The notes under the pieces are model-generated. The model worked only from the letters and a program-made list of their open reading frames with translations, did no database searches and had not been told where the DNA came from. The translations under genes and the position numbers were made by a program. A stretch of DNA of 64,000 nt from Flavobacteriales bacterium (GTDB lineage Bacteria; Bacteroidota; Bacteroidia; Flavobacteriales_F; PHOS-HE28), in assembly GCA_020635675.1 (NCBI GenBank), contig JACJZJ010000001.1:744001-808000 (forward strand). The letters are read 5' to 3'. Below, one piece after another: positions 1 to 8,872 of the stretch (positions are counted from its first letter, which is position 1; each line of letters begins with the position of its first letter).

Positions 1-1090
1 CGCTCATGAAATTGTCATAACCACCCAGACCCGGCAGAAAGTCAGAGCTGAAGTAGAGCTTGTGCTGCTCGACATCATAGAAGGGGCAGGTCTCGTTGCC
101 TGGCGTGTTCACTGGTGGTCCCAGGGGGGTTGGTGCGGAAACGCGGTCGCCCTCCAGGGATGCACGCCAGATGTCCCGCCCACCCTGACCTCCCGCTGCG
201 TCGGACACGAAGAACAGTGTTTCCCGGCCGTTGACCCGTGCGACCATCGGCTGTGTCGTGGTCATCTGGTCCGAGAGCCCTTTGAGCGGTGCGACCAGTC
301 CGGACCTGCTGTCCAGAAAGAAAAGACGACAAGGCCCGGAACCGGGACAACGGGTGAAATAGAAGTACCGGTGATCGCTGCTCCAGGTCGCATTGGCATT
401 GTCACCTTCGGAATTGACGGTCCCGTTCAACAGGACCGGTCCGGACCATCCCGAGCCGTTCCGGTCACTGCGATAGATGGCGGCATGGTAGCTCGTTGTA
501 TCCTGCACTTCGTTGTCGGCGTTCAATTCTCCGCGGAGGGAGGTGAACACCAGGGCGCCGCTGCTATCGGTCCGCGCACCGAATTCGGTGTCATAGCTGT
601 TCAGCGGTTCGGGGAGGTGTTCGATCGTGACCACCTCCGGACGGGCCATCAACTCCCGGGCGAGCGCGCAACCCGCGATCCCGTTCCGGGCGCGCTGTGC
701 GATGAAGGACTCCTTGTCCTTCTCCTTCCGCAATACGTTCTCCCAGGTCTTTTTCGCCGCTTCGTGATCGCCCTTGCACATCTGCATTTCCGCCAGCCAC
801 CGCATGGCTTCAGGGTGCAGCCTCCCCACGTCCTTGCGGGCCACCTTCTCATAGTTGGCGGCTGCCGGCCCGTACTGGTTGCTCCGACGACAGGCCTCCG
901 CGTAGGCCCATTGCAGGGACATCCGACCGGGTTCACGCTGGAGCGCTTCCCCATAGAACCGGGACGCACCGTAGTGGTCACCCCGTCGCTCGGCGGCATC
1001 CCCCCAGCTGGTCCATTGGGCCGTGCTTTGTGCGTCCATGCACAGGGAGAACGGGATCAGGATGATCACATATGTCCACCTGCAGATCAT
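1..1090 (-). CDS. TPR/PD40 protein, probable OmpA-family, 3' end outside window
   Basis: This gene is partial: it starts at the ATG complementary to 1088-1090 and is still open at base 1, giving at least 363 residues. It begins with a signal peptide (hydrophobic residues 7-17, then CMDAQS). Residues about 25-120 look like TPR helices (WGDAAERRGDHYGASRFYGEAL, YAEACRRSNQYGPAAANYEK). From about residue 165 there are WD40-like PD40 propeller blades, for example LVFTSLRGE, YFYFTRCPG, LYFSSDFLPGLGGYDNF. Family knowledge: Bacteroidota proteins of this type normally end in a periplasmic OmpA peptidoglycan-binding domain, which would lie off the left edge; that part is inferred. It starts 3 bp after the stop of the PorP/SprF gene, so it is the third gene of a substrate/SprF/OmpA cassette. 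Confidence 0.85.
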   Translation of the reverse strand, partial: MICRWTYVIILIPFSLCMDAQSTAQWTSWGDAAERRGDHYGASRFYGEALQREPGRMSLQWAYAEACRRSNQYGPAAANYEKVARKDVGRLHPEAMRWLAEMQMCKGDHEAAKKTWENVLRKEKDKESFIAQRARNGIAGCALARELMARPEVVTIEHLPEPLNSYDTEFGARTDSSGALVFTSLRGELNADNEVQDTTSYHAAIYRSDRNGSGWSGPVLLNGTVNSEGDNANATWSSDHRYFYFTRCPGSGPCRLFFLDSRSGLVAPLKGLSDQMTTTQPMVARVNGRETLFFVSDAAGGQGGRDIWRASLEGDRVSAPTPLGPPVNTPGNETCPFYDVEQHKLYFSSDFLPGLGGYDNFMS

Positions 1091-1093
1091 GGT

Positions 1094-2104
1094 CTACAAT
1101 TGCTCGGGGCAGGCTTTGAAGCGAGCAGGCACCGGGGCCTTGCGCCGCAGGATGCGGACCACGGTGAATTCAAGACCGCCGCGATTCCGGCTTGCGGGGA
1201 CCAGGTCGCTGAAGTTGATGTCGTAGCTGATCCCTGCCGTCCAATCGTCATACTCCAGGCCGGCATGCACCGTGCCCGCATCACCCGCACGGAAAAGCGC
1301 TCCGAGTCGCACCGCGCGCAGTACCGTGTAGCGATGCAGGAGGATGTACCGCACGGTAGCTCCCAGGTCGAACTCATGGAACGGACCCTGGACCATGTAC
1401 CGCAGCGACGGGAGCACGTCGAGCTTTTCCGCGACCGGGAATCCGGCCATCACCTGGAACGCCGTCCTTAGGTCGAGCGGCTCGGCGGGCGAACCGAGGA
1501 AACCGATGCCGGGCCGCGTGAGGTTGAAGAAGGCGAGCCCCACCTCGATGACCTGACGCTCCGCCGGGCGGTAAGCGTAGTGCATGCCGGCATGCAGGTC
1601 GGGATGCACCAGACCGTCGCGCTGGAAGTCCTCGCCAGTGGCAAGGGAGGGGTCATAGTAGTACCCGTTGTATTGGGCGTCGAAAGCCAGTTCGCTCTCG
1701 TCCAGGGTGATCGAGGTGAGTCCGAACTGCAGACCGGCGGTCACTTTTTGGCGGCCTCTGTCGAACGCCCGGGTATAGCTGGCGCCCAGATCGAGATGGA
1801 ACGTGTTCAGACGTGGATCGCCCGCGCGGTCGTTGAATAGCCAGATGGCGGCACCCAATCCCTGTTTCCTGAGGAAATCGGCCGCGTCGGCGCCGATGCT
1901 GAAGGTGCGGTAAGGGCGCGTGACGGAGCGCCATTGTTGCCTGTAAAGGGCATTGATCCGGTAGTCGCCATCGAACGCGCCGATCTGTCCGGGTCCGTTG
2001 GCCAGCGGGGTCAGGAAGAACTGGGAGAAATGGATGTCCTGCGCTTGCACGGACCCCGCGATGGCGAGCAAGGCGATCAGCGAGCGACCACGCGACACCC
2101 TCAT
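1094..2104 (-). CDS. PorP/SprF family type IX secretion outer-membrane protein
   Basis: This 336-residue protein has a signal peptide (MRVSRGRSLIALLAIAGSVQA) followed by QDIHFSQFFLTPLANGPGQ, the N-terminal signature of the PorP/SprF family, and then alternating amphipathic strands of an outer-membrane barrel ending near LEFTVVRILRRK. The chosen ATG overlaps the upstream stop as ATGA (2101-2104); longer readings would extend into the upstream gene. Family knowledge: SprF-like proteins are needed for export or surface attachment of a cognate type B substrate, so the likely partner is the protein encoded immediately upstream. It is followed 3 bp later by the TPR/PD40 gene. Confidence 0.9.
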   Translation of the reverse strand: MRVSRGRSLIALLAIAGSVQAQDIHFSQFFLTPLANGPGQIGAFDGDYRINALYRQQWRSVTRPYRTFSIGADAADFLRKQGLGAAIWLFNDRAGDPRLNTFHLDLGASYTRAFDRGRQKVTAGLQFGLTSITLDESELAFDAQYNGYYYDPSLATGEDFQRDGLVHPDLHAGMHYAYRPAERQVIEVGLAFFNLTRPGIGFLGSPAEPLDLRTAFQVMAGFPVAEKLDVLPSLRYMVQGPFHEFDLGATVRYILLHRYTVLRAVRLGALFRAGDAGTVHAGLEYDDWTAGISYDINFSDLVPASRNRGGLEFTVVRILRRKAPVPARFKACPEQL

Positions 2105-5100
2105 CGGACCACGGTGATGTTGCCCTTGAAGAAGCGGCTCTGGCCATCGGCACAGGTCACACGCAGATGATAGACGAACACGGCCGGGTCCACGGGTTCG
2201 CCGTTGAACGTGCCATCCCATCCCACGCTCTGATCGGTGGTCTCGAACACCTTTTCCCCCCAGCGGTCGAAGATCTGCAGTTCCAGGGAGCTGATGTAGC
2301 GCCCGCGCACGTAGAGCACCTCGTTGCTCCCGTCGCCGTTCGGGCTGAACGCGTTCGGCAGGAAGATGTCCGGCTCATCACAGAGCAGTTCATGCACGGT
2401 GACCAGCACCGAATCATCCTTGGTGCAAATGCCGTCGCTGATGACGACATGGAACCAGGTGGTGCCCTGGACGACCACTGTCGGCGCACCTGAGCTCGGG
2501 TCGCTGACGAGTTCGGGCGGGCTCCAGGAATAGGTGACGCCGGTGGTCGGTGTGGCGGACAAATGCACCAGTGATCCGGCCAGTACGATGGGTTGGTCCA
2601 CGGACGCATGCGCTTCGGCGCCGTTCACCGGGGAGACATGTACGGTGATGCTGCTCGTCCAGGGGCAGCCTGCCGGACTGGTCACGGCGACGGAATAGAC
2701 GGAGGTTTCCGCGGGGTTCACCGTGGCGGTCGTGGTGCCCTGGCCGGCGTTGATCTCCGCGGCCGGCCCCCAGACGATGGTCGATCCGGGATCAACACCG
2801 GACAGGACAAGTACCGCGCTGTCATCGGCGCAGATCAGCGAGTCGCCGATGAGCTGGGGTGCGGCCAGCGAGATCCCAACGATCACACTATCCACGGCCG
2901 GACAGGCGGAGCCGTTCAGCGCCTGCACGTAATAGATGCCGGCCACGGGTGGCTCGACGATCGCCGTGCTGTCCTGGGGATCACTGTTCAACATGTCCGT
3001 GAACAAGGGCGAAGTGGACCACTGAAAGGTGCTTGCTGTTCCCTGGCTTGACGCCACTAGCGTGAAGGCGTCGATCGGCCCGCATAGCAGGGTGTCGTTC
3101 ATCGTGAAGAGGGAAGGTCCGGCCTCGCCCACCACCACGTTCAGCGTGGCCACGTCCTGGCCGTTGCAGGAGTTTGGATCACTGACGGTCAATGTCACCG
3201 TGTACGAGCCGGGGTCGGCATAGGCGTGGACAGGGTGCGCATCGTTGGACGTGGTGTTGTCGCCAAGGTCCCACTCGTAGGTCGCGCCCGGCGAGCTGTG
3301 GTTCTCGAACGCAACCGGGAGGTTCGCGCACACGGTGTCGGGTGCATCGATCACGGCCACCACGATGGGTGCATCGAAGTCGAACTTGAAGACCGCGTTG
3401 TTGCAGTTCGGACTGTTGTTCGTGGACGACCAGGCCCCCGGGGTGGTGGGGAAGTCATCGTGTCCGCCACAACCTGCGCAAACCGATTCATAGACCCGGC
3501 CGCGCCGATCGAACCGGCTCGTGCCGCCGTCCACATGCTCCCGGCTCTGTGCGCCGCCCATATAGGTCGCGTACGTGAGCGCCTGCATGTCGATGTCGTA
3601 GACCGCCAGGTAGAAGTCACGGCCATCCGTGTTGGATTGGTAGGCATCGGGGGTCACCGGCAGGCCGTTCGTGCTGAGCGCGTCATTGGTGCCGATCCCG
3701 ATCACGCTTCCCCAGCCGCAGATGTAGATCTTGTCGCAGAAGTCCACCAGGAAGGCCGTAGGTGAGATATCCGGATCGCCATCCCCTGACCCGGTCCGTG
3801 AACTCCAGATCGTGTTTGTCAGGTCACTGTTGAATTTGGTCAGGAGCTGTCCCCCGGCCGGAACGTTGTAGGGAGCATTGGCGATCAATTCACCGACCGG
3901 TGCGGCGGTCTGCCCGAAGATGTAGACCTGGTCCGCCTCGTCCAGTTCCACGAAATAGGCCTGGTCATATGCACTGCTCCCCCAATAGGAGCAGGCGGCG
4001 ATACTGTTCAGGTCCGGTGGCAGGATGAGCAGGAAAGCGTCGGCCGATCCCCCGGCATAGGTCGGTCCGACGACCCCGGGGGTCGTCGGGAGGTCGGTGC
4101 TTGTGGTACCCCCGCACAGCACCAGTGCCCCGTCCGGTCGGAGCGCCTCCGAATAGATCGCGTCCTCTCCGAAGCCGCCGAAATAGCTTCCATAGAGCAG
4201 TACGGACAGGTCGCTGTTGAACCGGGCGATGTAGCCATCCTGGCCGTTCGCGTTGCCCCCCTGGATGTTGCCCGGGGTCGTTGGCATGTCGGTGCTCCGT
4301 GTGCTGCTCGCGATCACCACACGCTCCTGCGCGTCGAGCAGGATCTCGCCACGGACCTCGTCCGCGTAGTTGAACTTCAGCGTGGATGCGGTGTTCAGTC
4401 CGTCGTTGCCGCTGCCTCCGAGGTACGTGCTTGCGAGCAATGCGGACCCATCGGCGCTCAGCTTCGCGATGAGCATGTCCGATCCGCTGGGGAAACTGAC
4501 GCCCAGACCTTGCGGTGCGAACGCCGAACCACCGCCGAAGCTCTGGTCATAGGCGTTGGTGGTGACGGGTAGATCCGGTGATCCGGTGCTGCCTAGCACG
4601 TAGAGCTCGTCATCCGCATTGACGATCATACTGTGCGGCATCTCGTCGCCCTGACCGCCGAGGAAGGTGGCCCAGATGATGAACGCACCCGTCGTGTCGT
4701 ACTTGGTGATCGCGATGTCCGTGCCTTGGATCGTCCCTTGCCCGTCCCCACCGGCCCAGGTCGTTTGGTAGGCGCCCATGGTCACCGGATAGTTCTGTCC
4801 GAAAGCGGTGCTTCCTGAATAGAGGAACCCCGCGTCATCGAAGGTCGCCGAATAGCCGAAGTTGTCGCTCAGGGAGCCGGAGAAGGTGGAGAACACCAGC
4901 GTCGGATCGATCACCAAGGGGTGTTCGGGATCATAGGCACCGGGCTTGAACCAGAATCGCGTGCCGTCGCACCGATAGCTGCACATCACCTTCCTGCGAA
5001 CACCGTTGATGTCCTGATAGGCCAGCGGAACACGCTCTTCGAGATCGCCGAGCGTCGTGTGTACCACGAGCACGTTCTTGCGCAACTCCAAACGATCGGC

Positions 5101-5667
5101 CCCTTCATAGGTGAACTTGTAGGATGAGACCTCATGCCCGGGTGCCACCACCAGGTCGTATTTGAACATCTCCCCGGACGGATGCACGACAATGGAAAGT
5201 CCGTCCCGAACGCCATCCATTCGCAGCCCTTTGTAGCATCCCGCCCGGCTTGCCCAGCGTGATCGGTCATTGCCGATGAAGTAGTTGTTGTAGCGTTCTT
5301 CTCGGAACATTCCCGTCACCTGGCCGTGACCGTTGATCCCCAAGGCCTTGAACCGCAGCGCATGGTGCCTGATCGTACGGCTGGCGTCAGGGTCGTAGTG
5401 TTCGGTGTCGGGAGCGTGCAAGGCGGCGATCGCCTGGCCGTCGACAAGGTCGATCACGATCGCATCGTGTTCCACCCAGAAGGTCCGATCGCCGGCATCG
5501 GCGCGGAATGTGACCGCGTTCGGCCATTGCCCCTTGTTCTCAACGAAGGATGTCCCCGGCGCGTACTGCGCACCGATGGGGCCGGCGATGAGCATCGTCG
5601 ACAGAAGGAGATGGACCTTGGTGCTCGGTCCGGAGCCTGAACGTCCCAATGTGCCCGAATTTAGCAA
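2101..5667 (-). CDS. Large secreted T9SS type B substrate with SBBP and PKD domains
   Basis: This protein of about 1188 residues has an N-terminal export signal (KVHLLLSTMLIAGPIGAQ), then an ENKGQWPNAV segment typical of the N-terminal domain of Bacteroidota SBBP proteins. Beta-propeller repeats of the type STYLGGSGNDG, GSYFGGFGEDA and TYMGGAQSREH fill about residues 260-770. A PKD domain follows (YEWDLGDN, YADPGSYTVTLTVSD), then Ig-like segments, and a type B T9SS sorting domain in the last 85 residues (FLPNAFSPNGDGSNE, LQIFDRWGEKVFE, WDGTFNGE). It is inferred to be exported by T9SS and to act at the cell surface as adhesin or binding protein. The start is uncertain: the first in-frame codon is TTG at 5667, another TTG is at 5649, and the first ATG (5595) would cut the signal peptide short. 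A promoter-like box at 5656-5663 favours a start downstream of 5656. Confidence 0.9.
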   Translation of the reverse strand: MLNSGTLGRSGSGPSTKVHLLLSTMLIAGPIGAQYAPGTSFVENKGQWPNAVTFRADAGDRTFWVEHDAIVIDLVDGQAIAALHAPDTEHYDPDASRTIRHHALRFKALGINGHGQVTGMFREERYNNYFIGNDRSRWASRAGCYKGLRMDGVRDGLSIVVHPSGEMFKYDLVVAPGHEVSSYKFTYEGADRLELRKNVLVVHTTLGDLEERVPLAYQDINGVRRKVMCSYRCDGTRFWFKPGAYDPEHPLVIDPTLVFSTFSGSLSDNFGYSATFDDAGFLYSGSTAFGQNYPVTMGAYQTTWAGGDGQGTIQGTDIAITKYDTTGAFIIWATFLGGQGDEMPHSMIVNADDELYVLGSTGSPDLPVTTNAYDQSFGGGSAFAPQGLGVSFPSGSDMLIAKLSADGSALLASTYLGGSGNDGLNTASTLKFNYADEVRGEILLDAQERVVIASSTRSTDMPTTPGNIQGGNANGQDGYIARFNSDLSVLLYGSYFGGFGEDAIYSEALRPDGALVLCGGTTSTDLPTTPGVVGPTYAGGSADAFLLILPPDLNSIAACSYWGSSAYDQAYFVELDEADQVYIFGQTAAPVGELIANAPYNVPAGGQLLTKFNSDLTNTIWSSRTGSGDGDPDISPTAFLVDFCDKIYICGWGSVIGIGTNDALSTNGLPVTPDAYQSNTDGRDFYLAVYDIDMQALTYATYMGGAQSREHVDGGTSRFDRRGRVYESVCAGCGGHDDFPTTPGAWSSTNNSPNCNNAVFKFDFDAPIVVAVIDAPDTVCANLPVAFENHSSPGATYEWDLGDNTTSNDAHPVHAYADPGSYTVTLTVSDPNSCNGQDVATLNVVVGEAGPSLFTMNDTLLCGPIDAFTLVASSQGTASTFQWSTSPLFTDMLNSDPQDSTAIVEPPVAGIYYVQALNGSACPAVDSVIVGISLAAPQLIGDSLICADDSAVLVLSGVDPGSTIVWGPAAEINAGQGTTTATVNPAETSVYSVAVTSPAGCPWTSSITVHVSPVNGAEAHASVDQPIVLAGSLVHLSATPTTGVTYSWSPPELVSDPSSGAPTVVVQGTTWFHVVISDGICTKDDSVLVTVHELLCDEPDIFLPNAFSPNGDGSNEVLYVRGRYISSLELQIFDRWGEKVFETTDQSVGWDGTFNGEPVDPAVFVYHLRVTCADGQSRFFKGNITVVR
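5656..5663 (-). promoter_or_regulatory. Candidate -7 promoter box for the second T9SS cassette
   Basis: The minus strand reads TAAATTCG, close to the Bacteroidota -7 consensus TAnnTTTG. It is the only such box in the 81-bp gap between the two cassettes, so the second cassette may have its own promoter. It overlaps the most upstream possible TTG start of the next gene, which argues for a later start. Confidence 0.35.
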
Positions 5668-5694
5668 TGGGGCGAACGGGCCCCGTTCATGGAG

Positions 5695-5714
5695 ACGCTG
5701 TGGAACGCTGTGGC
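5695..5714. repeat. Short 10-bp direct repeat in the gap between cassettes
   Basis: ACGCTGTGGA is followed directly by ACGCTGTGGC. It lies 31-58 bases upstream of the candidate -7 box on the minus strand, a position where an activator could bind with one-turn spacing. No regulator is known for it; chance is possible for so short a repeat. Confidence 0.25.
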
Positions 5715-5748
5715 GTCCACCCGGGGTGCCTGAAGGAGAAGGATCCCC

Positions 5749-7944
5749 TTATCGTGCCTGCGTGGTACGAGCCTGCTGCTCCGCTCCGGCGTTCCCGGTC
5801 CGGAAGCGGAAATCCACCCTGCGGTTGAGGCCACGGCCCTTTTCGGTCCGATTGTCCGCGATGGGCTGGTCCTCGCCATATCCGATGGCGAAGAGCCGGT
5901 CAGCGGCGATCCCGGCGCCTATGAAGTGCGCGACCAGGGCTTCCGCACGGCGTCCGCTCAGGACCATGTTGTGTGCTTCCGTGCCGCGGGAATCGGTGTG
6001 TGCTTCGATCACCAACGTCGATCCGGGATGGTCGCGCAGGATGTCCACAAGCCGGTCCAATTGGGGCAGGAACTCCGGGTCGATGCCCGCCTGGTCCGTC
6101 GCGAAGTAGACGGAGCTCGAGCGCACCACCGTATTGTTGAGCTGGTCCAGTTCGACCAGGGCGAGATGGCTCAGATCGGTGACCTTCTCAACGGCGATCA
6201 CCATCACCTCGGCATCGAGGAATCGCAGCTGCTTCACCTTCTGGAGGACCGCGTACATCTCTGCCAACGTGTTGGCGTTGCCGACCGAGTAGGTGTATAC
6301 CCCGCGTTCGGGATCGTAGCGCTCGATCACGGGGAAGAACTTGCGGATCTCCGTGAATCGGGCGTCATTGAGCGAGAGGCGTTCACGCGTGGCGAACAGT
6401 TCGACGGTGAACTTCACATCCTCTCCCTGTTTGACCGTGAGCTCGAACTGGTCCGAAGGCAGGGTCTGGTAGGCGAATTCCCTGGTCACACCGCTGGCGT
6501 CCTTGTAACTGGCCAACACCGCGTCCTCCTGGTCCTTGAACCGGTCGATCACGACGATGTCACGTTGGATACATTGATCGGCAAGTACACCGGTCACAGG
6601 GTCCGTGGTCAGTACATTGAGATGGACTGTGTATGTTCCAGGTGCCCTGAAGGCGTGCGTCACCGCTCGCCCCCTGCCGCGAGTGCCGTCCCCGAAGTCC
6701 CAGCGCATGTCCTCGACGAACAGGTCGGGCAGGTTCGATCGCCTGCCGTCCAACCGGACGCTCCGACCGGTCCGGGCCGAATCGGGACCACTGATGTACG
6801 GTTGCTGGATATCGGCCACCTCGAGCATCTTGCGCGCCTCGGTGAAGAAGATGGAATTGTCCAATGTGTCGATCAGGTCGAGGTGCACAGCGTATCGCCC
6901 CGGCCTTTCATAGCAATGCAGTGCTACGGTCCCGTCGACGAGCGTCCCATCGCCCATGTCCCATCGGTACTTCAGCGGAAGCCCTTTCATGGGTCGTTTC
7001 GGACCCTCATCGAAACGATAGCAATAGTTGTTCTCTTCCTGTGCTGGACAATCGGCCGCTGATGGGGGCGTCCTGGTGAACAGGAAGATCGCGTCCGTTC
7101 CGTCCCGGTCCGAACTGAACGCACCGCTCACGTCCGTGGGGAATGAGGTGTATCCGAGGTCGTTGCCTGCCGAATTCAGTGGTTCCGGAAGGGCCAACGG
7201 AGTGGACCAGCCGCCGTTCACGGGTATCGCCGAATAGATGTCGAGCTTGCCCAGGCCCCCCGGACGGGACGAGGAGAAGTACAATGTGCCGTTGGGGTGC
7301 AGGAACGGGAAGACCTCGTTGTCGGGGCCATTGATCGCACTGCCCAGGTTCTCCGGTCCGCTCCAACCACTGTCCATCATGCGACAGCGGTAGAGGTCCA
7401 TTCCCCCGAAACCGCCCGGGCGATCGGAGGCGAAGATCAACGTGCCGCCGTCCGCAGAGATCGTGGGATGGGCGTTGGAGAAGCCCGGGTCGTTGTAGGC
7501 GAAGGGGGTCACTTCCTCCTTCCCGGTGCGCGATGCGAAGAACAGGCCCAGTCCGGCTCCTCCGCCTTTTGCCTTGGATGGATGTCTGGGGTCCCCGAGG
7601 TTCCTGGTGAAACAGATCCATCCATGGACAGGGGAGAAGGTGGCCGGTCCATCGTTGAAGGGACTGGCCAGCCCCTCGCTCAGCAAGGAGCAATTCGAAG
7701 GACCGTTATCCGGATACCTGGCCATGTAGAGATCCGCAAGCGGTTCGTCGGTGTCCGCCTGCACCACCCGCACCGCTCCCGGGCGCTCTCGGATCGAGCA
7801 GAAGACCAGGTTGCTGTCCAGCAGCACCGGCGCATAATCCTCTGAGGAAGGTTCGAGCTGTGCCCGCTCCACCAGGTAGCCCGACTGCCCGATCGCGCTT
7901 TGCGCCACGAACGACCATATCAGGAGGTGTGGGATGCGCTCCAT
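5749..7944 (-). CDS. OmpA family protein with PD40 propeller and PKD domains
   Basis: This 731-residue protein starts at the ATG 4 bp after the SprF-like stop (MERIPHLLIWSFVAQSAIGQ, a signal peptide). PD40 blades occupy roughly residues 20-310 (LIFASDRPGGFGGMDLYR, LYFSSSRPGGLGKLDIYS). Two PKD-like domains follow (YRWDMGDGT, MRWDFGDGTRGRG). The C-terminal 110 residues are an OmpA peptidoglycan-binding domain (VIEAHTDSRGTEAHNMVLS, RRAEAL, NRRVDFRF). Family knowledge: OmpA domains of this kind bind diaminopimelate in peptidoglycan, so the protein should sit in the periplasm or outer membrane tied to the wall. Its place behind a SprF-like gene suggests it anchors or supports the export or adhesin complex; that role is inferred. 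Confidence 0.92.
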   Translation of the reverse strand: MERIPHLLIWSFVAQSAIGQSGYLVERAQLEPSSEDYAPVLLDSNLVFCSIRERPGAVRVVQADTDEPLADLYMARYPDNGPSNCSLLSEGLASPFNDGPATFSPVHGWICFTRNLGDPRHPSKAKGGGAGLGLFFASRTGKEEVTPFAYNDPGFSNAHPTISADGGTLIFASDRPGGFGGMDLYRCRMMDSGWSGPENLGSAINGPDNEVFPFLHPNGTLYFSSSRPGGLGKLDIYSAIPVNGGWSTPLALPEPLNSAGNDLGYTSFPTDVSGAFSSDRDGTDAIFLFTRTPPSAADCPAQEENNYCYRFDEGPKRPMKGLPLKYRWDMGDGTLVDGTVALHCYERPGRYAVHLDLIDTLDNSIFFTEARKMLEVADIQQPYISGPDSARTGRSVRLDGRRSNLPDLFVEDMRWDFGDGTRGRGRAVTHAFRAPGTYTVHLNVLTTDPVTGVLADQCIQRDIVVIDRFKDQEDAVLASYKDASGVTREFAYQTLPSDQFELTVKQGEDVKFTVELFATRERLSLNDARFTEIRKFFPVIERYDPERGVYTYSVGNANTLAEMYAVLQKVKQLRFLDAEVMVIAVEKVTDLSHLALVELDQLNNTVVRSSSVYFATDQAGIDPEFLPQLDRLVDILRDHPGSTLVIEAHTDSRGTEAHNMVLSGRRAEALVAHFIGAGIAADRLFAIGYGEDQPIADNRTEKGRGLNRRVDFRFRTGNAGAEQQARTTQAR

Positions 7945-7948
7945 CGGG

Positions 7949-8872
7949 TCAGAAGTAGCGAGGGTCGCGCACACGGATGCGGTATCCCATCTCATATTGG
8001 ACCATGAGCTCGTGCGTTCCACCATGGTAGGGTGAGATCGCGGACAATCCCAGGTCATAAGAATAGCCCACCCTCCATTGGGGCGTGGGCAGCACCTCGA
8101 ACATGCCCACCACTGCGTCCCCGGTCCGATAGCTCACACCGGCCCAAAAGCGCTCCTTGACAATGAGGTGCAGACCGAGATCGGCCTGGATCGACGAGGA
8201 CATCTGATAGCGGATCAGACCGGTCGGCTTGAGCTTCAGGTCGTGATCGAGCTTGAACACGTATCCCCCCGTGAGCATGGGCTGATACTGGCGCGTATCG
8301 TTCTCCACGACGTAGGTATTACGCTCCGCATCGAATTTCCGGGTCAGGAAGAACGGGAGCGAGGCACCGATGAAGTAGACCTTGGAGTAGTAGTAGACGC
8401 CCGCACTGAAATTGGGCCGCACGGCCATCCGGGTGTCGCTCGCAAAGGCCGCATCATCCGACCGTTGCAGCTCCACTTCGCTCCACCGCGCCTGGAGCGC
8501 GTTCACGCCACCACCAAGTCCCATGGAGAGTTTCCCCTTACCCAGGGGGAGCCGGTAGGCATAGTTGAGCAGCAGGCCGGTCTCATTGCTGACACCGAGC
8601 CGGTCATTGTAGATGATCGCCCCCAGGCCCATGCGCGTGCGTTTCACGGGCGTGTGGATGCTGAGCATCGCCGTACTCGGGGCGCCATCGAACCCGGTCC
8701 ATTGGTCGCGGTACGTGAGATTGACGGTGAGCGCATCGCGACTACCGGCATAGGCCGGATCGATGAGCAACCCATTGAAAAGGTATTGGCTCGTCAACGG
8801 GGTATGTTGCGCCCACAGCGGGCCGGTCAGCACCGCACAAAGGAGTGGCAGGATGTACCTCGGGTACCTCAC
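7949..8872 (-). CDS. PorP/SprF family type IX secretion outer-membrane protein
   Basis: The 307-residue sequence is a textbook PorP/SprF member: signal peptide (MRYPRYILPLLCAVLTGPLWA), then QHTPLTSQYLFNGLLIDPAYAGS, YRDQWTGFDGAPST, and the MGLGAIIYNDRLGVSNET segment, ending in a barrel strand near MVQYEMGYRIRV. Its ATG overlaps the stop of the giant upstream gene as ATGA (8869-8872), implying translational coupling. Family knowledge: SprF supports secretion of the adhesin SprB in Flavobacterium, and related proteins pair with adjacent type B substrates. The inferred partner is the 2886-residue protein encoded just upstream. Confidence 0.95.
   Translation of the reverse strand: MRYPRYILPLLCAVLTGPLWAQHTPLTSQYLFNGLLIDPAYAGSRDALTVNLTYRDQWTGFDGAPSTAMLSIHTPVKRTRMGLGAIIYNDRLGVSNETGLLLNYAYRLPLGKGKLSMGLGGGVNALQARWSEVELQRSDDAAFASDTRMAVRPNFSAGVYYYSKVYFIGASLPFFLTRKFDAERNTYVVENDTRQYQPMLTGGYVFKLDHDLKLKPTGLIRYQMSSSIQADLGLHLIVKERFWAGVSYRTGDAVVGMFEVLPTPQWRVGYSYDLGLSAISPYHGGTHELMVQYEMGYRIRVRDPRYF

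Noticed and set aside
62..1471. 469-codon plus-strand frame
   Set aside because: It covers the end-to-end minus-strand PD40/TPR and SprF genes, which have clear domain motifs; GC-rich third positions keep the opposite strand open.
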